Shown here: positions 11,548 through 24,363 of the stretch, one piece after another
Layout of the letters: every line of letters starts with the position of its first letter
How positions within the stretch are numbered: position 1 is the stretch's first letter
DNA from: Ischnura elegans
Lineage: Eukaryota; Arthropoda; Insecta; Odonata; Coenagrionidae
Direction: 5' to 3'
NCBI RefSeq assembly: GCF_921293095.1
Contig: NC_060252.1
Coordinates: forward strand, 41,726,881-41,790,880
DNA length: 64,000 bases
Position numbers and translations under genes: made by a program
Notes under the pieces: generated by a model
What the model was told of the DNA's origin: nothing
Databases searched by the model: none
The model's input: only the letters and a program-made list of their open reading frames with translations

Positions 11548-14384
11548 AATATTTACTACTGCATTTTATTTTTCACTTGATTTCTCTACAGAACAGAGAC
11601 TCGCTGTATCCGACGGCCACCAAGTTTTTTTATATTTCTCCTATCAACATCCGTGCCTAACTCTGTTTAGAAAATAATTCACTGGTACCGCGTGGCTTCT
11701 CATCCCTTCTATTAGGGAAACTGATTTAAAGTCAACGATCAAGGAAAGAAGCGTCCTTCGCGTCTTTCATGAGTGTGATTTAGTGATTTTTCACCCCTAG
11801 ACCCCAGTTCATGATGCACACTCATACCTGGACGAGACTCACCTTCCTGGCTTTTGCAGTGCATGCAAAAAAAAAACACGCACAAAAGACACACGAGGCA
11901 GTCACCGGACGTGTTATGCCTGCGGAGAGGACGGCTTGACGGGAGGATTTACGGGATCTCCCAGCCTTGTTCGGGTCGCGCACCGATGATTGGCCGGAGC
12001 ACGCAAATAATTAACATGCATTCGCACGGGAATTAGCGGGGATGGAGAAATTAGTCATGCCACGCGGCACAGTGCCATGTGTAGACCCCCCGCCTGCTCA
12101 CTCTGAGTGAGTGGACGATCTCCCGCTGCGAGGATATACGGCCTTACCTCCATACACTACACCTGCATGGCGGATCGGATAGCATGGGAGTTAATGAGTT
12201 GAATGGGGAAGCAAAGCGGGAGGGAAGGCCAGTTTGACCAGGAGAGTTCGGCGGAAGACAACCAACCCTACCTGGCGGCTGGACACATCAAAGCGAGTTC
12301 ACGCACAGAGGGCACCTGTCACGCGAGCTTCCACTGTCAGGGGCGTGTCGCCTCTGGCGGCGTTGGCCGTACCTACGCGACTCGGCTCTTTATCCCTCGG
12401 ACTGACCAAGAAGAGGAGAGCGTCGCATGGCCTACGAAGTCCAAACCTTTGACGGGTCATCAGCCCAACGTGACTGTAAAGTCGACGCTCACACCTGGGA
12501 ATTAGCATAGACTTTGAATGCAGTAGGTGCCACTTTCTTATGTTTATGCTACAATAGGCAGTCAAAACCTCAGATTATTAGTGAATAATTTACACTACAC
12601 AGTATAGTCTCATGCAAATTATGTTGGGGAAAATTTAATGACAATTTATTCAGTTTTGAAAAGATGTAGATATAAAAAGATTTCACGATGCCTCAATGTC
12701 ATCTGAACTCTGTTGCCATGCCAAAATTCAAAGCTGCAGCACCTGCAGAGGTGGGCGAAAAGATCCGAGGTTCTCTTCTCATTCTATCGAGATTCTGTCG
12801 TGTTTTTTGACTTAATGACAACAAATGCACCAACGTTGTAGCTGGTTTGTTCGGGTCGAAATCATGGGGTGGCTTCCTTGTCCACAACATGTCATAATCC
12901 ACGGAGGTCAAAAAAGCGATTTTTCAAAAACGTCATTTCTCTAATCTAGAACGTCGAGGCTGCAAGCTGCTAGCAGATAGCGCTTGGCTTAAATAAGGAT
13001 TATTAATACTCTATCAAACGAAGGAACCTTTCCGACCAAAGGCAATTTTAATAAGTGATTATTAAGAGATGTTTCCCTGAGCTCCGTGCCTCATGCATGC
13101 AATGTTAATTTCAGACGATGTAAAACTCCGGACTGCTCGTATAGAAACTAGGTCCCGCTGATATCATGTGGAGTGGCATCGCATGGCCGCCAATCTGGCC
13201 TTTTTCAAATGAAGTTAAAATTAACTATTAAAATTCGCCTAAACTGGGATTTATAAAACCAAATAATTTGTATATTTTGAATGCACTAATGGTGGGTAAC
13301 GAATCGAAATCAATGCCTTTCGTTTTCTTTGATGAAGGAAACTACCCTATTGCTCTCGTGCGCGACGCATAGCGACCAGCAATACATTGTTTTGAGCGCA
13401 GAAATCAAAGCCTCTCAGTAAGTATCATGATTAAGCTAGGTAGAACAATCAACGATAATGATTTTTTTTTCAATTACTCAGATGTTTTTTTTTCAATTTA
13501 TCTAATTAACGATATTGTGGTTGCACAGTGGGCTGCTGATCGGAGGATCCGGGATAAAACCCTGGAGGAAGCCTTCAGATACCCTGCTGAGCATAAACCT
13601 CGAAATGCGAGATGTACCGAGGAAATTAACAAACCCCATTACCCTGAATGCGTGATAATAACCCGCCTTTGCCCTAGTCTGGGGTTAGCTGTATCCTCAC
13701 CTAACCATACCTACTCCCGGACTGAATCACTTAGTGAGATATCTACCTTTACGAGGTATTTTCCACGGAGAACCAGCTAAATCATAAAAATGAAACATGG
13801 TCATCCAACGACCTAGTTTTTCTGCACGCGCTCCTAGTCTGGCAATCCGTTGCGAGTAAATGGGCGAAGGCGTAGTGATAGGGCTTAAGGTGGATTTAAA
13901 ATTTCCTTCAGCTGATCCTTTAAAACCGAATGCACCTGCCTCCAGGCACGATTTCCTCCTACGGTCTGTCGTGATCCAATCCATAAAGCTAGCTCAGTTC
14001 TCTTGCACATAGATTTATCACGATTCGTACCTTTCCAGGCACACTCTTCAAATATGGCCTTACCTAATTGAAGAGTGTCTACTCAGCTTGGATGGAATTA
14101 AAATGATTCGGTTCACTTCTTTTACAGTCGCAGTCTACTATGATTTTATACTATGCATACTATTACTATGATTTTTCTATCGTCATTCCGTTTTCTGATT
14201 ACTGGAAATATTGATATGATGTGACTGATGAGTCTCCGTTTCATATGCATGGAAATAGTATCGGAAAGTGAAAAAAGCAATTCTTGAGAATTATGCGGAA
14301 GAAATTGAAGTTACTATAGAGGGTTTTGTGGCCTAATGTTTAGTGTCTAATCTTCATCTCATCATCATCACTGATAAACAATTC
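11548..14384. other. Unannotated interval with a GC-rich block at 11.85-12.5 kb
   Basis: 11850-12500 is G+C- and CpG-rich, with several overlapping short frames, none recognisable. It could be an unrecognised promoter or exon, or simply an old repeat. A stretch at 13517-13600 with 'gatccgggataaaaccctgg' vaguely resembles a tRNA T-arm. Elsewhere nothing is seen. Confidence 0.4.
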
Positions 14385-14596
14385 AAAGTTTGGTTTGACT
14401 CTGATCTCCACTCTATTCTCCTATCAGGTAACGTTTTCACACCTAAGTATTTCTTCTCTTTCACATCCTTCCTTACCTGTTTTAAGAATTTTGTTCGCGG
14501 TCTCCTTTTTCTGTTCTTACCATTTAATTGTCCTTTAACGATCGTCTTCATCAGGCTCTCATGTCTCAAGATATGGCCTATAAGGTTGTTCCGTCT
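14385..14596 (-). pseudogene. LINE reverse transcriptase C-terminal relic
   Basis: Read on the minus strand from 14596, the frame gives RRNNLIGHILRHESLMKTIV, then a basic stretch with RRPRTKF, a KDVKEKKY block and finally DRRIEWR, reaching ESNQ near 14385. This order (IGHILRHxSLMKTIxxGxxxGKxxRxRPRT ... VKEKKY ... DRxEWR) is the familiar tail of the polyprotein of many insect non-LTR retrotransposons, downstream of the reverse transcriptase core. A stop precedes it at the 5' side and no RT catalytic motif is visible, so this is a dead 5'-truncated fragment, consistent with incomplete reverse transcription. The clade (RTE, Jockey or related) cannot be set from this tail alone. Confidence 0.8.
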
Positions 14597-15593
14597 TCAA
14601 ACCAAAATTTTCATGAAACTTCTCTTCATCTATAAATTACCCCGTAAGTTGCCTTATTACGCGTATAGCATTGTTGGCACACCATCCGTTAATATTTACG
14701 ATAATAAAAAAAATGAAGTGAGTATTTTAAGATATATTAACAGCCTGATTGAAACCTAGTATTAATTAAGGCCCAACATTGCCTGAGAGAAAAACTATTT
14801 TCCTATTCTTATCCATTCGGAGAAATATCTCTCTCATTTCATCGTAACTATCAAACCATGAAATAAAGTGCGGTACTAAGATACTATTCTTCGCGTCGTT
14901 GTGATGTGATGTGGTCCTTATTTGATCAGCGATTGATGCGTAGCACTTATCCTCTCAGGCCCAATCACGCCCAATCTCATGCATGTAACCCCTGCGTAAC
15001 GCTCTATTTTTGACAACTCAGGCTCAAATTCCCACGTATTTCATTTTATTGAATTTTAGGAGATTCCATCGCGGCTTGACACACATTTTTTTCGCATATT
15101 CTGTTTAAAAATATTACATTCATAAATGGCTTCTATCGGTGTTGAAATACTAAATGAGTCTATCGATAACATTGGAACTTAATGCTTATACTTTTTGACT
15201 ATTGTTTTATCAAAGCTTTATTAACCAACCATAGCGCCATCGTCCTGTAACAACAGTAATTATGCTGCAATCAGAGCATTAATTTACCAATTTAGTGTTG
15301 TTGTTTTTAAAATAATTCACCACTTTGGTGAAATTGTATTTTACAATTATACTAATGATTAAATGAATTTTATCTCAGTTTTTTGTCGCAATAACACTAA
15401 CATTTACATGGGAGCAACATTTGCACGGGAGCAAAGATTCTACACCGCACAAGCATATCCTAGTTTATAGCTTAGACTTGGATTGTTTCAACTACTGAGA
15501 ACATATTTCTTTCAGAGCGACACAGAGAATATCATCTTAGAACCTTAGTCTGTTGGGTGCAGTAGAAAAGATAGATTAAGGGAGATATTTTGC
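14597..15593. other. Unannotated AT-rich interval
   Basis: No recognisable gene or repeat. The part next to the LINE tail may hold further decayed LINE sequence, but I could not match it. Confidence 0.45.
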
Positions 15594-15601
15594 CGATCAG
15601 A

Positions 15602-15737
15602 CAGTGGCGGATTAGTGGGAAGGGGGAGTAAGGGGGCTATAGCCCCCTTGAATATTCAATTTACACGAGATAGAATGGTATTTTGTTTGTACCCCCACTA
15701 CTTAGTCCCCCTTGTCCCTATCCTGGATCCGCCACTG
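15602..15737. mobile_element. hAT-type MITE, 136 bp, with perfect 8-bp target duplication
   Basis: The element starts CAGTGGCGGATTAGTGGGAA and ends in ATCCGCCACTG. The inverted ends share CAGTGGCGGAT. Exact direct repeats CGATCAGA flank it at 15594-15601 and 15738-15745. Eight-bp duplication plus CAG...CTG ends indicate a hAT transposase acting in trans. The interior has no coding capacity. The exact duplication suggests a fairly recent insertion. Confidence 0.92.
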
Positions 15738-15883
15738 CGATCAGATATAGGTATTCATTTTTCCACAAACAATAAAGGACTTCAGTAAACACTACCTTAG
15801 TACGCCAATCTCCTTATCAATTTTTCTTCTGATTGCCTTTCTTTGCATACGGCTGCTTTCCTAACAACCCGCCTCCACACGCC

Positions 15884-16528
15884 CAGGGATGGCAATAGAG
15901 ACTAAACGAAAGTCAAAGCAGTAAAATTTCAATATCTTCGTTCCCGGGAGCGAAATATAGAAACGAAATGGATTAAAAATCGAGGAGCTGAACTCAGGGT
16001 CGAAAAGAAATCGGAGACTAAACTACTTCGGGTCCAAACTAAACTAAAACTCTGAGACGAAACGAAACGCAGATGTTTCGAACCAGAGGGACCACATGCT
16101 TCACCTTCGAACAGTTTAGTTTCGACCTACACACCGAGCACGAAGTATGGTCGAATGAAATAGAGATTCGGCCCATTAGATGCAAGGGGCACTCATATTT
16201 TTACCACTAACAGGAAAACTGTGAACATAAACTGGTAATTTGATTTTTAAGCTCGACGTTTTAACCTCTCTACATGTATGCCAAACGTAATGGGTCGAAA
16301 CTATTCCTCTTATCCCCCTCCACTCAACTTCTGGGATAGAAACTTAACTATTAGCAGCGGAGATAAGATTAATTTAGTATCGCTCCTGGGAGCAAAGTTT
16401 CGTCTCGGCTCGAAACTTAACTCCTTGGTGATTTTAATTTCGTGCGGGAACGAAACTAAACCTAGGCCTCGTATTTTCGTTTCCCTCCGGGTCGAAACGG
16501 GACATTTTCGTTTCACTTTCCAACCCTG
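15884..16528. mobile_element. hAT-like non-autonomous element with TTTCG-rich interior
   Basis: The left end CAGGGATGGCAATAGAGACT and the inverted right end CAGGGTTGGAAAGTGAAACG are imperfect inverted repeats. CAGGGntGG ends are typical of hAT elements. Inside, GTTTCG/CGAAAC words recur many times on both strands ('gaaacgaaac', 'gtttagtttcg', 'gggtcgaaac'), so the two halves are partly complementary over a long distance. No clean 8-bp duplication was found (cacacgcc left, cacagtgt right), so the limits could be off by some bases. Confidence 0.65.
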
Positions 16529-16789
16529 CACAGTGTGCACGCGCCTATTGAGGCTGATTTCGGGTGGTATGTAGATGAAATAACATTTTTGCTTTTCCTT
16601 TGGTGGCTCTTCACTGCTTGTAAACACACCTTCGCATCACAAGAAGATTCAAGTCACTATGTCCGCACTAATTCCCTCCATCATCGATTTTCCCATAATG
16701 GACATGAGTCAATTCGTCTACACTGATTCGACTGCTTCATTTGCATATTCACGTTGCCGGGATATTAGGTGGCTAAATGCAACCGGTGC

Positions 16790-16866
16790 GTTAGGCTAGT
16801 GATCGGTGGCTGGTAGGACAAGGACTAGAGGATGCAGTTTCCGATTTGAGTAAATCCTCTGAACCC
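16790..16866 (+). repeat. tRNA-like sequence, probable SINE head relic
   Basis: 'ttaggctagtgatcggtggc' resembles an internal RNA polymerase III A box, and 'ccgatttgagtaaatcc' about 45 bases on resembles a B box. The order and spacing fit a tRNA-derived head, but no acceptor stem forms, so it is not a working tRNA. Confidence 0.4.
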
Positions 16867-17517
16867 ATATTTACATCCGTAAGGGATTGTTTTCCTAATT
16901 ATTGGAGGAAACGTCGGTGGCCCGTAACCATAAGAAATGGCTGCTTAAGGGAACGATAAAATTCGACAGACCTTTTTTTCCTGGCGTATTACTAGCTGAT
17001 GACTACTTCTGTCATCTTAAAATTTACTATGTATATAGAATAAGAACATGTTAGGATTTTCCTCTATCTCAAACATATTAATTTCTCTCTTATATTTTCT
17101 ATAAGGAAAATATTTACGCCTGATTTGCAGGTAAATTTTGTCAAGATTTTGGATATAGGTATGCGACCTGAAATTTTCCAGAACGTACCTTATGTTTTGA
17201 ACGAGCGTCTGGGAAATAGACGAAATGAGTGGATCAAGTGAGTGTGATACGTCCTCTTAATCCCGCGAATGCATTTCAGATTCTGGGTTTAGGGGACGTT
17301 TCCTGCTCTCTCTATTGGTCATGCATTTCTTAGTTTCCGGTGACGTGTGCCTCACTTTAAAGATGACGCTATTATCATGAAATTAACAGAATATATACAT
17401 CAAACTTTATAAAATATTTTCCTGTCATAGACGGGATTGAAGGGCTTCATTTTTTGCTTGGGAATTGGTTAGGATTATAAGATACACCAAAGGATGAAGT
17501 TCGCCATGAAAAAAATA

Positions 17518-17610
17518 TTTGACTTATCCGGGATTCAAAACCGGATCTCCCGATTAAAATATGAGGATCGAGGTAGTCAAGCACGAAACTAACGACCGGA
17601 GGGTTACGGG
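17518..17610 (-). repeat. tRNA-like sequence, probable SINE head relic
   Basis: On the minus strand, 'gttagtttcgtgcttgacta' (A-box-like) is followed by 'gatccggttttgaatcccgg' (T-arm/B-box-like with one extra base). No full cloverleaf is apparent, so a decayed tRNA-derived SINE is more likely than a gene. Confidence 0.45.
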
Positions 17611-19616
17611 TACGAATTCCAAGTGAAACCGACACTCTCAACATAAATACGTGAAGTATGAGATGGTTCAAAGAAAAGAACTACCCCTCCAACCCCAAAA
17701 TATGTGGTTTTCGCACGCCTAAAGCCTACCCTAATTCTAAGCTTAATTTTATGATATTAAAATTCCGAGGTTGTGCCTCGGATAGAGCGGCTAGATGGAC
17801 GCCATGTGCTCGAATATCATTCACGGAAATCATTCAAGCAAATTAAAAACATGCACGAAATTTCATTCGAATGATCATTCGAATAAAACTTCACCGTGTA
17901 AAACGGCCTTTAAGCTTATTCTGTGGTGAGGTCCACTCTCGTCTATTCTAAATTCAGGTTTAATCACCAAGGTAATAAATAAGAATCCTTTCATACAACG
18001 TAAAACACTGGTTGATACACTTCCCTCCAGCATGCTGTCAAAGGATATTCTGTTTTAGTCTGCATTAATTATACTTAACTTTATAGGCCTACTTTCACTA
18101 AAGAATCTAGTTACTCATTTGTCCCTGCCATTTCATTCAAACCATGCCTCCTCTTCCCTCACTCATGCCGCATGGATCACCTATATATCCGTCACAGAAC
18201 GTTAGCAATATCTTGCTCTGGGTATTACTTCAAATTAAATTTTCAAAAAGAATTTTCCTCTGCATCTACATTTTTCTCCGGTTTCATAATCCTAAAAATG
18301 TCGACTAGCCTTGTGACTGCAGGTACAAAAATGACTTTTGTTGCAATGAAAGGGTCTTAATCGGTATTTTTTGTATTTTTATTTCTAAAAATTTAAAGGC
18401 ACGGAAATGAGCTTTCTTATTGTCGAAAGCAAACTTTGTCTGAGGTTTACTGATTTGAAGTATTTTAATATGCGTTATTCTTATGTCATATACTTCTTAT
18501 TTCTTTTAAGTGTGTTCAGCAAAAAAAATCCCTTTTTATTCTTTCTAAGGACATAACCGGGCTAATTTTCGAGTAATGATACAAACGATACGAAGTCTTA
18601 CTATCAAGAAGTATCATAGTCATAAAAAATTGGAATTACTTATACAATTCTCCATTGATGGTATGTTGGCTTCTTTCAGCCGCTAGTATTGGCTCGTGCA
18701 AAAATACCACTAGAGAAAGAAATTTGGCCGAAATATGCGTACAGACATACCTCTCAGGAAAATGTTTACTGATAGGGCCGTAGTAATAGGCGCGTGGGAT
18801 GGAATACAAAAACATTTTCCCTAATTTTAATTTCAAGTGACCCTTAGATATGAACACTTTCGCAGCGTAATGAAAGGCAGCCGATTTTCTGAATTTCAAC
18901 CTCTGAATATTTTTTAATGGCTGACGTTAAAGGAATCGGCTATTGACTTGCAAATTTGAAACATTACGCAAGCGTTCACCGTTAACAGCGAAAAATTGAG
19001 CTTTCACGAGTACCGGAAGAGTGACTTTCCACCTTTCAGTGAAATGGGATGACCTTCACTGTGAAAACGTACTCATTCTGGAATTTTTAATGTCCACATT
19101 CACCCTAAAACGTTTTCGTAATTGTAATTACCATTTCCGTCACCTCATGAGCACTCAAGTGTTCTCAATCTTTTTATACTCACTGCATGTAACTTCGCTA
19201 CTGAAACACTCTCTACGGTGAACAAGTTGTAGAAAAGAAAAAAAAGAAAAATTTAATTTTGTTTTTCTGGCAAAATTCCTGAGAAATAGAGTGAAATATG
19301 ATGCAAAAGTTATTTCGTAGAATCAGGTATATGTATGTTAGGGTAAAAACCCAAAAGTAAGGGCGCAACCGTCAAAAAATTTTGTTATAGGTCGGTTAAA
19401 ATAAACGTAAAACGTAGTGAATTTCAATTTTAACTATACTTCCTCTTGGTTTTTGTTAATAAATTAAAAATCTATTATTTCTTGTGTGTTAAATTGGTTT
19501 TTAGATCAGTTTCACCCTTTAATTATCCATTTTATTTCTAACACTTCTTTATCGTACCATTTCATCAAGACTATATTATTTACCTTTGTGTATGCTCTCG
19601 TGCTGCGGTGAAGACT
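17611..19616. other. Unannotated interval
   Basis: Contains a perfect 20-bp palindrome ATTCGAATGATCATTCGAAT at 17865-17884. Otherwise nothing was recognised. Confidence 0.5.
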
Positions 19617-19880
19617 TAGCGGAGGGATTTATGGGATATGCATCGCGTTTCTCTGTCTTTGTAGCGACAGTGTCGCCGGCATTGCGGCTAACTTCTTCAG
19701 GTCACTTAAGTTTAGAGTGGTGGTATCGATAAGAATACACAGCCCTCTGACGGATGTGTATAAGTGACGGTTGATACCAACTCTCTGCACTTCAGTGCCT
19801 GAAGAAGCCAGCTAGAAATGACGGTAAAACTGTTGTCTACAAAGATAATATCCCGTGAACCTCTCTGCTGTATAGTATTT
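19617..19880. repeat. Fold-back repeat with two CTGAAGAAG-type ribozyme-like motifs
   Basis: The left half (19617-19752) and right half (19755-19880) are imperfect inverted copies sharing 'gggatat', 'ctttgtag', 'acttcttcagg' and 'ggtatc'. Each half reads outwards from the centre as CCTGAAGAAG, then a GC-rich complementary pair, then G(A/C)(A/C)AC or AAAAC, then 'tgt', and finally 'ctacaaaga'. The pattern CTGANGA - stem - GAAA recalls the hammerhead ribozyme core carried by some retroelements, but the flanking stem I and cleavage site do not fit cleanly. Treat the fold-back as seen and the ribozyme as a guess. Confidence 0.65.
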
Positions 19881-21164
19881 CTCATTTTAAAACGGTCGAG
19901 TTTCTTTGTCAAATAAGTCCAAAATATTACATTCTGTATTGTAAACTTAGCGTTAATACATAACAAATCATCGAAACCATAAGCGAAAATATTATGTATG
20001 TACAGGCGTTCGTTAATTAAATATGATGCATAATTTCGTCCAAGACACATTCGAATTGTCAAAAATAGACTGCTCAAACACACGGAACTAAATTATAACG
20101 GCTAACTGAAATCAAATTCGTAATTCAAGGGATTATTCAATTTGAAAAACATTAATTTCAAACCTGTTATCGCAATATGCACCTTTTTCTGTTGTTTATA
20201 ATTAAAATTGTTTTTTTATTATATCACCGATTTAGTGATAAGCTCTTACCGAGAATTTTCGGTAATTGCTAATTTTCAATCATTTTAAGTTTAGTTTTTC
20301 TTTTAAACTTTCTTCAAAAGATAAATCCGTGCAAAACACATCGCAGGTAATGGAATTAAGTTTAATTAAAATTCTCCCAAAATCATAAGTATTTACGATG
20401 TTATTATGTTTTCCACTAATTGTAAGTACTATTTTTATCTGCTTAAATTATCCCGAAAATGGCTGAAAACAAACCATGATACTCATCAAAAAGAAATTTT
20501 CCCTTCTTTTTTGGAGGAAAATTCACTCAATTTTTGAGACCCTCTCGTCTGAAAATTCCACTGGAGCCAACAACATAGCTTCATATATCGACGCTACATT
20601 GAAAGGGGTAGCGCATTGCGGGCTACAAATATGTGATAACGGAAACGGTTTAAAATTAGTCATGCCCATTTTCCCAGTCATTGCCCAGTTTTCAAATGGA
20701 ATTTCATTCATTTTTGGAAGAAAAAATTCTATTCTTTCATTATTTTAAATATAAAATCTAATTGAAGAAATTTTTATCTGCTTTCGGTGCATTGAATAGC
20801 TTATTACTAGGAATTTCTTGTGATGATTTGAGGCAATCTTTATCAAGCATCTTCAGAGTTGTTTTTCTGCCGTCAACACGCTGCTTCAAGTCTAATTCAT
20901 GAGAAACACAAAAAGTAAAAGTATCCCTATATCCAGTTGTGTCACCCACGTTTTGTTTTTTCTACCTCTAAACGCACTTAAAGAGGCAGCTAATGGCTGC
21001 TCCGAGATTTATTTATGGAATGCGGGTATTTATTTCATTTTGTTATTTATTCTCATGCCACCCAATACAGCATGTATTGGCCATTTTCCATTGGGGTGTT
21101 CAACAATTTTAACAAATACACGTATACGATCAATCATGCGCTGTATAGGAGCAACCTATCCAGG
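19881..21164. other. Unannotated AT-rich interval
   Basis: Short frames only, none recognised. Confidence 0.5.
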
Positions 21165-21240
21165 AGGGACTCAAACCCGCGGCCTTTTGTTTGGCAGGCG
21201 AGAACTTTACCCCTCTACGACCGTGGCCGGCAATTTAACA
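21165..21240 (-). repeat. tRNA-Gly-like SINE head relic
   Basis: On the minus strand, 'gtagaggggtaaagttctcg' and 'cctgccaaac' resemble the D and anticodon regions of tRNA-Gly(GCC), and GCGGGTTTGAGTCCC is a good T-arm/B box. The anticodon stem is broken and no acceptor stem forms. The SINE body would run towards lower coordinates, but I cannot find its tail. Confidence 0.55.
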
Positions 21241-22149
21241 TGTGTTATAAAAACCCGATATTCTACATTTCGTGAGGTGGTCATGAGATGAACTCAGTTA
21301 AAGAAGCCTCTTTGTATGCCCCGTAGACGTTTACAGATGACCTCATCTCCTTTTCGTTCTGTTTATAACCGTTTTCCATACACCCAGTTTCTGATGCGGC
21401 GTCGTCTTACGTGTCTTGTTTCCCATCTGCGTTGCTTTCTCACCCTCCCCACAGGCGGCAGCACTTTCTCCGCTCTCGATTGGATATGCACGAGCGAGCC
21501 ACTTAATTAAACGCGTGCGCCGCCCGTGTGTGTTTTGAGTTCGGACGCCGAGTTGAACTCGGCTGTTCGCTTAAGGGCCTCGTTAATTTGATAACCTTTA
21601 AGTACGGGAAATTTCGCCCACGTTTTTGATGCGCCCCCTCACCATACAGTCTAGCAAGGGCTCTTTGTGCTCTTGGTGTGTGTACTCTTATTCCCTTTAC
21701 GAGTTGTTTCATTTACCATATCACCCTTATTCACACTTGAATTTTCTACTTTGGAATTTAAAAAAAAAGCTTAACTAAATTACTCTCGGTCAAAAAGAAC
21801 TTGCCGCACTGCGTGGCAATTCATTAGCAAATAAAAATTTTATACTCTAGGATAGAGTGTAACTAAAATATTCTCTTCAATAGCAAAGCATAATCCTAGT
21901 CAGTAAAAGTTTCCAAGTTGGTGTTAACCAGTCTATAAAGTTATATGACAAAAATAAAAAATAATAAGTTTATAAGTTTCAAATATCACAGTGATGTGAG
22001 TAAAGATATGCACCGAGAAATCGCGAAAAGTATAATTTTATATATATAAGTTACCATACCGCACTACTAATATGTCCTACATGAAGCCATTGGAAACAAG
22101 GGGTACAAATCTTATCGGGGCCAAACAATCCGGAACATTAAAACGATTG
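21241..22149. other. Unannotated interval
   Basis: A moderately GC-rich stretch at 21330-21650 has short frames on both strands without recognisable content. 'ttattcacacttgaatt' at about 21729 recurs near 22408, beside the dispersed repeat. Confidence 0.45.
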
Positions 22150-22413
22150 CTGCTCATTTGTACGCCTTCAAAACAAAAAAGAGAGAATTGATAACTTCAA
22201 TGATGCATCAATTCCCTTCGACCAAGATATTCAGCATGAAGTGATATTGGTATATTCAAGATATGGGAATGTACAACTAAGAAAATGGAAAAATATAACC
22301 TCTTGAAATACAACTGGATAAATAAAGGAAGCAAGATCATGTATACACTTTGCCTTTTATAATGTCGGTCAGCGCTCTCTAAGTTTCTAGGAAAGCCTTC
22401 TTTGTTCTTATTC
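22150..22413. repeat. Dispersed diverged repeat, copy 1
   Basis: Matches 28194-28420 in the same orientation. Shared stretches include 'tgtac(g/a)ccttca', 'atgcat(c)aaattccct ... aagatattca', 'aagaggaagcaa/aaaggaagcaa', 'catgtat', 'ccttttat(a/g)atg' and 'aagttcctaggaaa/aagtttctaggaaa'. Identity is modest with several indels. No coding frame is shared, so this looks like an old non-coding repeat family. Confidence 0.65.
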
Positions 22414-24363
22414 ACACTTGAATTATTTGTTTTACTCAATCATTTATCTTTAACTAAATTTCCCTTCCTTTCAAGAATGATGAAGATCGGATGCACAATT
22501 TTTGGGTAGGGTGTTTATTAATGGTTGTGGCGAGGTTTTCACCCGGGTATTTCCAATTTTCTGGGTAAATACCCACTTATATAGTGTTAATTACTGAGAA
22601 TATATATAATTTGATGCCACTGAGATTTTCACGCATCAGTGATACATTGATACATAAAGGGCTTCAGATATACCATGTCTGAATGTAATTTTTAGTATTT
22701 TCTTAATTTTAAAAAATATCATAGCAAATCCTTCTCAATTAAAAAACTCACTTATGCCACCGTGAGACCTTGCCTCGGGATCGGGGGTGTTAAAATTATC
22801 GGGTGCACTATCAATTCATGTGTTCCCAGTTGCCAATGAAATTGAAATAATAACCGGGTAAAGAATCATAACACCTTACACATTGTCACTTTTTCTGTGA
22901 TAACATGTCATATTTACGGTGAAAAATAGTTTGATGCGAAATCGTTCAAGCTTGAAATCCAGAGGAAAAAGAATTCTCGAGCTTTCTTCCGGATTTCAGT
23001 GTGATGTTGTAACTAAGGTATGAAAACTTGAGTTATTTTTATCAAGGTGAATTCAAGATATGTTAATCCTACCCCACGCAATCATGCTAAAAGATGGGGG
23101 TCCTAATTTTTTTTTCGGGTGGTGATTTAAAAATTTCGTGGCAAGATATATACGGTCAAATTTAGCAGTGTTTCTATCAGTTTGAATATTCCCAGTTAGT
23201 AATGAAGTTGAAATCAATAATCCGGTTTATTAATATGATATTGGTGGCTAAATGCATATTCTTCATGGCTATATAACATATATTTAGCTTAGCACTTAAG
23301 GTGAGCCCAGTAGATGTATTTTTATTATCTGTTGACTAAACATTTCGCAGAAAAATAAAAATCTGCTTGCCTCATAAATATATTAGCTTATGCTGCTTGA
23401 AAGACCCAAACGAAAAAATCAAAAAGCAAGAGCAGAAGAAGAGGAATTTGGAGGTTTTCGTGTAAAATATTTGAATATTTGTTAATCAGGAGTTGTGATA
23501 CACCATAAGAATTTACGGGATATATATGGCTATTCCTATGGTGGCTAGTTACATACGTTCAGCATGTAAGAGTACAGGAGTATGTGTTTGCATGCCCCTT
23601 TTAAACGGTGGTATCCTAGTCGGTTACGAGGGCTTGGGACCCGATCAAAGGATTCCACGCTTAGATCCAGGGTGAAGCCTTCGGGCATCCCCAAACTACA
23701 TCCCATAGAGTGAGGTGACTTCCACCCCCAACCAGAATTCTTGGAATTTACACGCTTTGACTTAGTATTTGATGACCTCCACCATCATCCATACATATCA
23801 ACGTCCAATTTTAAAGATTTTCGCCTCCTCAAATACCGTATCAAGCCTAAAAACTATCGAATGAAATTGATTATAAATAATTGTTTTGATGATCGAGCAT
23901 TAGATTTTATATTCAATAATTTACGACGACTTGCCAAAGTAAAATTAATCATTTTCATAGTTTGACCTTATTTGATAACACATATGACCAAGTTTTTATT
24001 AATATTTTAACTTACCTAGGTGAATACATACAGTATTATTCCATAGTTGATAAGAAGCTGGTATTTTTACCGCCTATTTTTACTGCCATTTTTCCCTTTA
24101 CGATGTCCTGGATTCCACAATCACAAATCTACGAGAGGCGGTTTTATTAATTCTAATGTAATAAATTAATATTATATTAATCACATTACAGCGTAAAGCA
24201 ACAAGAATGTAATAAATACTTTCTGGATTAAATTTGAGCCTATTAGATTATCCAACTAGACCGGACCATTTAATTTTTCGTCGCAATCATTTTCTCTTTT
24301 TCTCTTGAACTGCTCCATTGAAGTTTTATTTAAAATTTTCTGGAGGTACACCGTGTTCTATAG
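22414..24363. other. Unannotated interval
   Basis: Weakly similar phrases recur at about 22800-22930 and 23160-23290 ('gttcccagttgccaatgaaattgaaat' type), suggesting an old local duplication. At 23608-23690 'ggtatcctagtcggttacga' with 'agatccagggtgaagcc' may be another tRNA-like relic. No gene recognised. Confidence 0.4.

Noticed and set aside
12203-12565. Overlapping 72-100-codon frames on both strands
   Set aside because: Expected by chance in a GC-rich block where stop codons are rare; no motif.
14343-14759. 138-codon plus-strand frame
   Set aside because: It is antisense to a recognisable LINE reverse transcriptase tail on the minus strand.
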